NCBI GenBank assembly: GCA_045534095.1
Contig: JAZSJA010000046.1
Location: 1-15,569, forward strand
Origin: UMGS1279 sp045534095
GTDB lineage: Bacteria; Bacillota; Clostridia; Oscillospirales; Acutalibacteraceae
DNA: 15,569 nucleotides
Direction of reading: 5' to 3'
Position numbers and translations under genes: made by a program. Shown piece after piece: positions 13,601 to 15,569 of this stretch (its first letter is position 1; every line of letters starts with the position of its first letter). A model generated the notes under the pieces. That model ran no database searches. It saw only the letters and a list, made by a program, of their open reading frames with translations, and was not told where the DNA came from.

Positions 13601-15453
13601 GTGCGAATCTTACAAGCCCAACACTACCAAACAGTATAACAAGTATTGGTAATTATGCTTTTTCACAGTGTAACGGTTTTACAAGTGTATCACTTCCTGA
13701 TAAAATAACAAGTATTGGTGATTATGCTTTTAGTGGTTGTGTTAATATTACAAGTATAGAAATCCCATATGGTGTAGTTACTATAGGTGATTATGCATTT
13801 TTCTCGTGTAAAGGGTTAACTGATGTTATTCTTCCCGGTAGTGTAACAACAATAGGTGAATATGCATTTTCTCACTGTGACAGTTTGGCTAATATAACTA
13901 TTCCCTCCAGTGTAACCGATATGGGCGATTATATGTTTTATTCTTCGGAGTTTGAAGGTATAACCATTAAAGGCGGCGTGAAAATTTTAGGTGATTATGC
14001 CTTCTGTAATTGTGATAATATTACCCAAATAAGTATTCCCAACACCGTTACAAGTATAGGCAGATATGCTTTTTCTAGTTGTGATAGTCTAACAAGCATA
14101 ACCATTCCGTCCAGTGTAACCGATATGGGAGATTATATGTTTGCTTCTTCACGTTTTGAAAGCTTTACCATTAGAGGCGGAGTTAAAACTTTAGGAAATT
14201 ATGCGTTTAATTATTGTTATAATTTAACCAACGTAAGTATTCCTAACAGTGTAACAAGTATAGGCAAAGGGGCTTTTTACGATTGTGATGCACTGACTAA
14301 TTTAACTCTCCCTGATGCCGTAACTTCTATTGGCGAATCTGCATTCGCCGATTGTGAGTCTCTTACCGATATAACCATTCCCAATGGTGTAAAAACTATA
14401 GATAAAAATACATTTTCTAATTGTGATAGCCTTACCAATATAACTATTCCGAACGGTGTAACCACAATAAACGAATCTGCATTTTCTTCTTGTGATTCTC
14501 TTGAGAGTGTGACTATTCCTGAAAGTATAACATATATTGGTAGTTATACCTTTGATGAATGTTATAATATAACAGATATTACCATAAAAAATGGTTTGAT
14601 TATAACCATAGATAGTTGCGCGTTTGAAGATTGTAGTAATCTTATTAATGTGCATTATGACGGCACAAAATTGGATAAAGAAAAATTTTTAATAGAATAT
14701 GGAAATGAATATTTAGTAAATGCGTTTTGGCATTATACACCTTGCGATGTTCACTATTTTATAAATGATTGTGATGAGGAATGCGAGTATTGCAATTATG
14801 TTCGCAGTGTTGAGCATTCGTATGAACACATTGAAACGGTTGAACTAACCTGTACAACAAACAGTTATGATCTTTATTGCTGTTCAGAATGCTTTAAGGA
14901 GTATCAGGATATTAAAGAATATGCTATCGGCCATAATTTTGATGGTGTTTCGTGCAGTGTTTGCGGAATTTTCATTGAATCCGATCACGATTATGCAGAA
15001 AATGAAGACAAAACTTGGGTAATAAACAAGCCATTGGCAAAAAGCATTTCTGTTACCTTCTCGTCAAAAACATATACCGAAAATAATTACGATTACATTT
15101 ACATATATGATTATAATGATGATTTAATAGGCAAATATTGTGGTAGTGCTCTTGCCTTACAAACAATAACTGTACAGGGGAATATTTTTAAGATACGACT
15201 TACTTCTGATGGTTCTTCAAATGGATATGGTTTTTCTATTGATGAAGCACATTATGATCTTCGCGGAGATATTAATAGCGATGAAAGTGTCAATCTTAAA
15301 GATCTGGTTAAGCTTGCTAGATATACGGCTAATTGGGAGAATCTTACAGTTAATGAAACGGCACTAGATACTAATGGTGACGGCATTGTTGATTTACTAG
15401 ATGTATCTTGTATTGCACAATTCCTTGCGGGATGGGATGTTGTTTTAAATTAG
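10630..15453 (+). CDS. Secreted BspA-type leucine-rich-repeat protein with CUB-like and dockerin domains
   Basis: This 1607-residue exported protein begins with a signal peptide (basic MKK, hydrophobic 4-20, AxA-type cleavage near Ala29). A short cap follows, CNWSLNGTSLTISGDGSMG (38-56), common at the front of BspA-like proteins. Residues 71-1339 are LRR_5/BspA-type units of about 23 residues, consensus TIPxSVTSIGxxAFxxCxxLT. Residues 1369-1449 are a Cys-rich segment with CxxxCxxC and CxxC pairs. Residues 1450-1541 resemble a CUB domain (YDYIYIYD, GKYCG, SDGSSNGYGF). Residues 1544-1607 are a type I dockerin. No LPXTG, S-layer homology or C-terminal membrane segment is present, so attachment probably runs through a cohesin-bearing scaffold. 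BspA relatives bind host proteins or cells; substrate or host binding here is inference. AAGGAG lies nine bases before the ATG. The gene has its own promoter and terminator. Confidence 0.93.
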   Translation: MKKLLAICLAVVFIFTALPFGEFSLIANAATSGKVGDCNWSLNGTSLTISGDGSMGDFDALTNPAPWGEKITEVIIENGVTNIGNDAFSGAEDLISVTIPNSVKSVGSNAFYKCMKLKTITIPDSVTSIGNSAFGLCSNLTIANISDNISVISDFLFYNCEKLIKVIIPQNVTYIGNSAFYNCNELISIVIPKSVTAIGNSAFYSCGELQSITIPGSVVSIGDDAFNDCYDIKSLVLGNGIKKIGDNAFDSCSMLESVIIPNSVISIGDGAFKSCYRLSTLKFGNSVKTIGDEAFYYCDELTSVVLPDSVTTVGKDVFNSCQKLTNVVFGSNVTTIGDRVFFDCDSLENVTIPASVTDIGDYLFASSNFESVTIQGGVKDLGEYTFESCEKLLSVNLPDSVTSIGYGAFYDCNSLTDVVISNNITSIGSYAFSYCNNLANITIPASVTKMGSYVFAHSNFQSIVISGGVKTLGDFAFYYCDSLTSVTLPDNITDIGDGAFSYCYRLTNIELPDSVINIGDNAFDECYNLTSIDIPDSVKTLGYNIFSRCHSLANITIGNNVSSIGGYAFSYCESLTNITIPASVTEMGYNVFENSAIESITFGEGVKVICDNAFVNCRRLTSIDIPDSVTTIGGEAFRGCYNLTDIKLGNGLQSIGNSAFYNTGYYNDSSNWVNGVLYIDNYLIKARTEIFGDYVINSGTLAISDGAFNSCYRLTSIDIPEGVTHIGNSAFGHCDSLVNIKIPASVVSIANDAFESDNSLANVYITDLGAWCNISFGNEYSNPLFYSENLYLNNNLITNMVIPNNVECVNDYAFISCNSLENVTIPESVKRIGYKAFGTCSSLINITISDNVTDISGYAFYNCDKLTSVTIPAGVTDIGTGLFSACDILAEINVSENNKNYSSVDGVLFNKDKTVLIRYPRAKNNTEYIVPSSVISIDEYAFEDCDELVNVTIQSGVKYIKDYAFEDSNYLKNITIPNGVISIGDYAFASCANLTSPTLPNSITSIGNYAFSQCNGFTSVSLPDKITSIGDYAFSGCVNITSIEIPYGVVTIGDYAFFSCKGLTDVILPGSVTTIGEYAFSHCDSLANITIPSSVTDMGDYMFYSSEFEGITIKGGVKILGDYAFCNCDNITQISIPNTVTSIGRYAFSSCDSLTSITIPSSVTDMGDYMFASSRFESFTIRGGVKTLGNYAFNYCYNLTNVSIPNSVTSIGKGAFYDCDALTNLTLPDAVTSIGESAFADCESLTDITIPNGVKTIDKNTFSNCDSLTNITIPNGVTTINESAFSSCDSLESVTIPESITYIGSYTFDECYNITDITIKNGLIITIDSCAFEDCSNLINVHYDGTKLDKEKFLIEYGNEYLVNAFWHYTPCDVHYFINDCDEECEYCNYVRSVEHSYEHIETVELTCTTNSYDLYCCSECFKEYQDIKEYAIGHNFDGVSCSVCGIFIESDHDYAENEDKTWVINKPLAKSISVTFSSKTYTENNYDYIYIYDYNDDLIGKYCGSALALQTITVQGNIFKIRLTSDGSSNGYGFSIDEAHYDLRGDINSDESVNLKDLVKLARYTANWENLTVNETALDTNGDGIVDLLDVSCIAQFLAGWDVVLN
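10840..14646 (+). repeat. LRR_5/BspA-type repeat array, 53 units
   Basis: I counted one 25-residue entry unit (71-95) and 52 further units (96-1339) in the translation. Most are 23 residues. Five are 22 residues and lack the usual Cys (units starting at 349, 440, 577, 1088 and 1156). Three stretches do not fit the repeat: 663-696, 762-798 and 891-927. About 42 of the 52 units carry Cys at the same position after the AF motif. DNA identity between units is moderate, so most copies are old; a few neighbours are close enough to suggest recent duplication. Confidence 0.92.
13891..14298 (+). repeat. 204-base tandem duplication within the repeat array
   Basis: The three-unit block at 13891-14094 (22+23+23 residues) is followed by a close copy at 14095-14298. 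Both read TIPSSVTDMGDYMF, then GGVKxLGxYAF, then IPNxVTSIGxxAF, in the same frame and with identical spacing. It appears to be the most recent expansion visible in the array. Confidence 0.8.
14977..15252 (+). other. CUB-like domain of the BspA-like protein
   Basis: Residues 1450-1541 show the CUB pattern: a beta-rich stretch ISVTFSSKTYTENNYDYIYIYD (1473-1494 by position), then GKYCG, then FKIRLTSDGSSNGYGFSI. The acidic and Tyr residues at YDYIYIYD match the calcium-site region of CUB domains. CUB domains usually mediate protein or carbohydrate binding. Only one Cys (in GKYCG) is present, so the two disulfides of animal CUB domains are missing, as is usual for bacterial versions. Confidence 0.7.
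15259..15453 (+). other. C-terminal type I dockerin
   Basis: Two EF-hand-like calcium loops are complete. Loop 1 starts at Asp1547 with Asn1549, Asp1551 and Asp1558. Loop 2 starts at Asp1580 with Asn1582, Asp1584 and Asp1591. Each is followed by a hydrophobic helix (VKLARY and VSCIAQFLAGW). The residues at loop positions 10-11, which set cohesin choice in C. thermocellum, are Leu-Lys and Leu-Leu here instead of Ser-Thr, so the partner cohesin should be of another specificity group. No cohesin is encoded in this window. Confidence 0.88.
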
Positions 15454-15473
15454 ATAATAAATCGTGAATAATA

Positions 15474-15515
15474 AAAAATACGGAAAAGTTTTAAAAATAG
15501 CTTTTCCGTATTTTT
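15474..15515. terminator. Bidirectional intrinsic terminator after the BspA-like gene
   Basis: AAAAATACGGAAAAG (15474-15488) pairs perfectly with its complement (15501-15515) around a 12-base loop. The stem's own outer arm supplies T residues on both strands, so it can act in either direction. It starts 20 bases after the stop codon. The remaining 15516-15569 has only short AT-rich inverted repeats (TGCAAT/ATTGCA) cut by the window edge and no gene I can support. Confidence 0.88.
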
Positions 15516-15569
15516 AATTTATAGTGTTTTTTGCAATGAAATATGTTGATAATTGCATTTGCAATTTCA

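Noticed and set aside
10840..14646. CRISPR array or satellite DNA
   Set aside because: The periodicity of 69 bases is in frame with one long coding sequence, units are diverged at the DNA level, and no identical repeats with unique spacers exist.
14302..14655. 117-codon minus-strand frame within the repeat gene
   Set aside because: It arises from codon bias in the repeats on the other strand; repetitive translation and no start signal.

Overview
The window is chromosomal DNA of a low-GC, Gram-positive anaerobe of the class Clostridia. The best guess is the Oscillospirales/Ruminococcaceae group. The evidence is the rplS-lepB-rbgA-rnhB-yraN order, strong GGAGG ribosome-binding sites, a DUF1540 protein, a trigger factor with a Lys/Ala-rich tail, and a very large BspA-type leucine-rich-repeat protein ending in a dockerin. 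No genus can be assigned from sequence reading alone.

Region 1 (1-5681, + strand) is a housekeeping run. A leader with a structured hairpin precedes rplS (ribosomal protein L19), which ends in an intrinsic terminator. A tightly packed group follows: lepB (signal peptidase I), rbgA (50S assembly GTPase), rnhB (RNase HII), yraN (UPF0102), an M19 membrane-dipeptidase homologue and thrC (threonine synthase). The first five genes of this group abut, overlap or lie within about 20 bases of each other. The dipeptidase seems to start at a rare ATT codon.

Region 2 (5688-6672) holds a small Cys-rich DUF1540 gene on the minus strand, convergent with thrC and sharing a strong hairpin with it. A metallophosphoesterase gene diverges from it. 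A 14-base palindrome sits between the two divergent genes, and a 12/14 match to it lies just upstream of thrC.

Region 3 (6745-10411) is the protein quality-control cluster tig-clpP-clpX: trigger factor folds nascent chains, and ClpX unfolds substrates for the ClpP protease. A pair of hairpins precedes clpP, another hairpin lies between clpP and clpX, and a 16-bp terminator closes the cluster. The lon gene that often follows clpX is absent here.

Region 4 (10412-15569) is one 1607-residue secreted protein with its own promoter and terminator. It has a signal peptide, 53 LRR_5/BspA-type units broken by three non-repeat islands, a Cys-rich segment, a CUB-like domain and a C-terminal type I dockerin. 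It is probably a surface or cohesin-docked adhesion or recognition protein.

There is no CRISPR array, no insertion sequence, no rRNA or tRNA gene and no clear defence system. The most distinctive items are the BspA-CUB-dockerin protein with its higher-order repeat structure, the leader RNAs before rplS and clpP, the ATT start, the paired palindromes and the tailed trigger factor.
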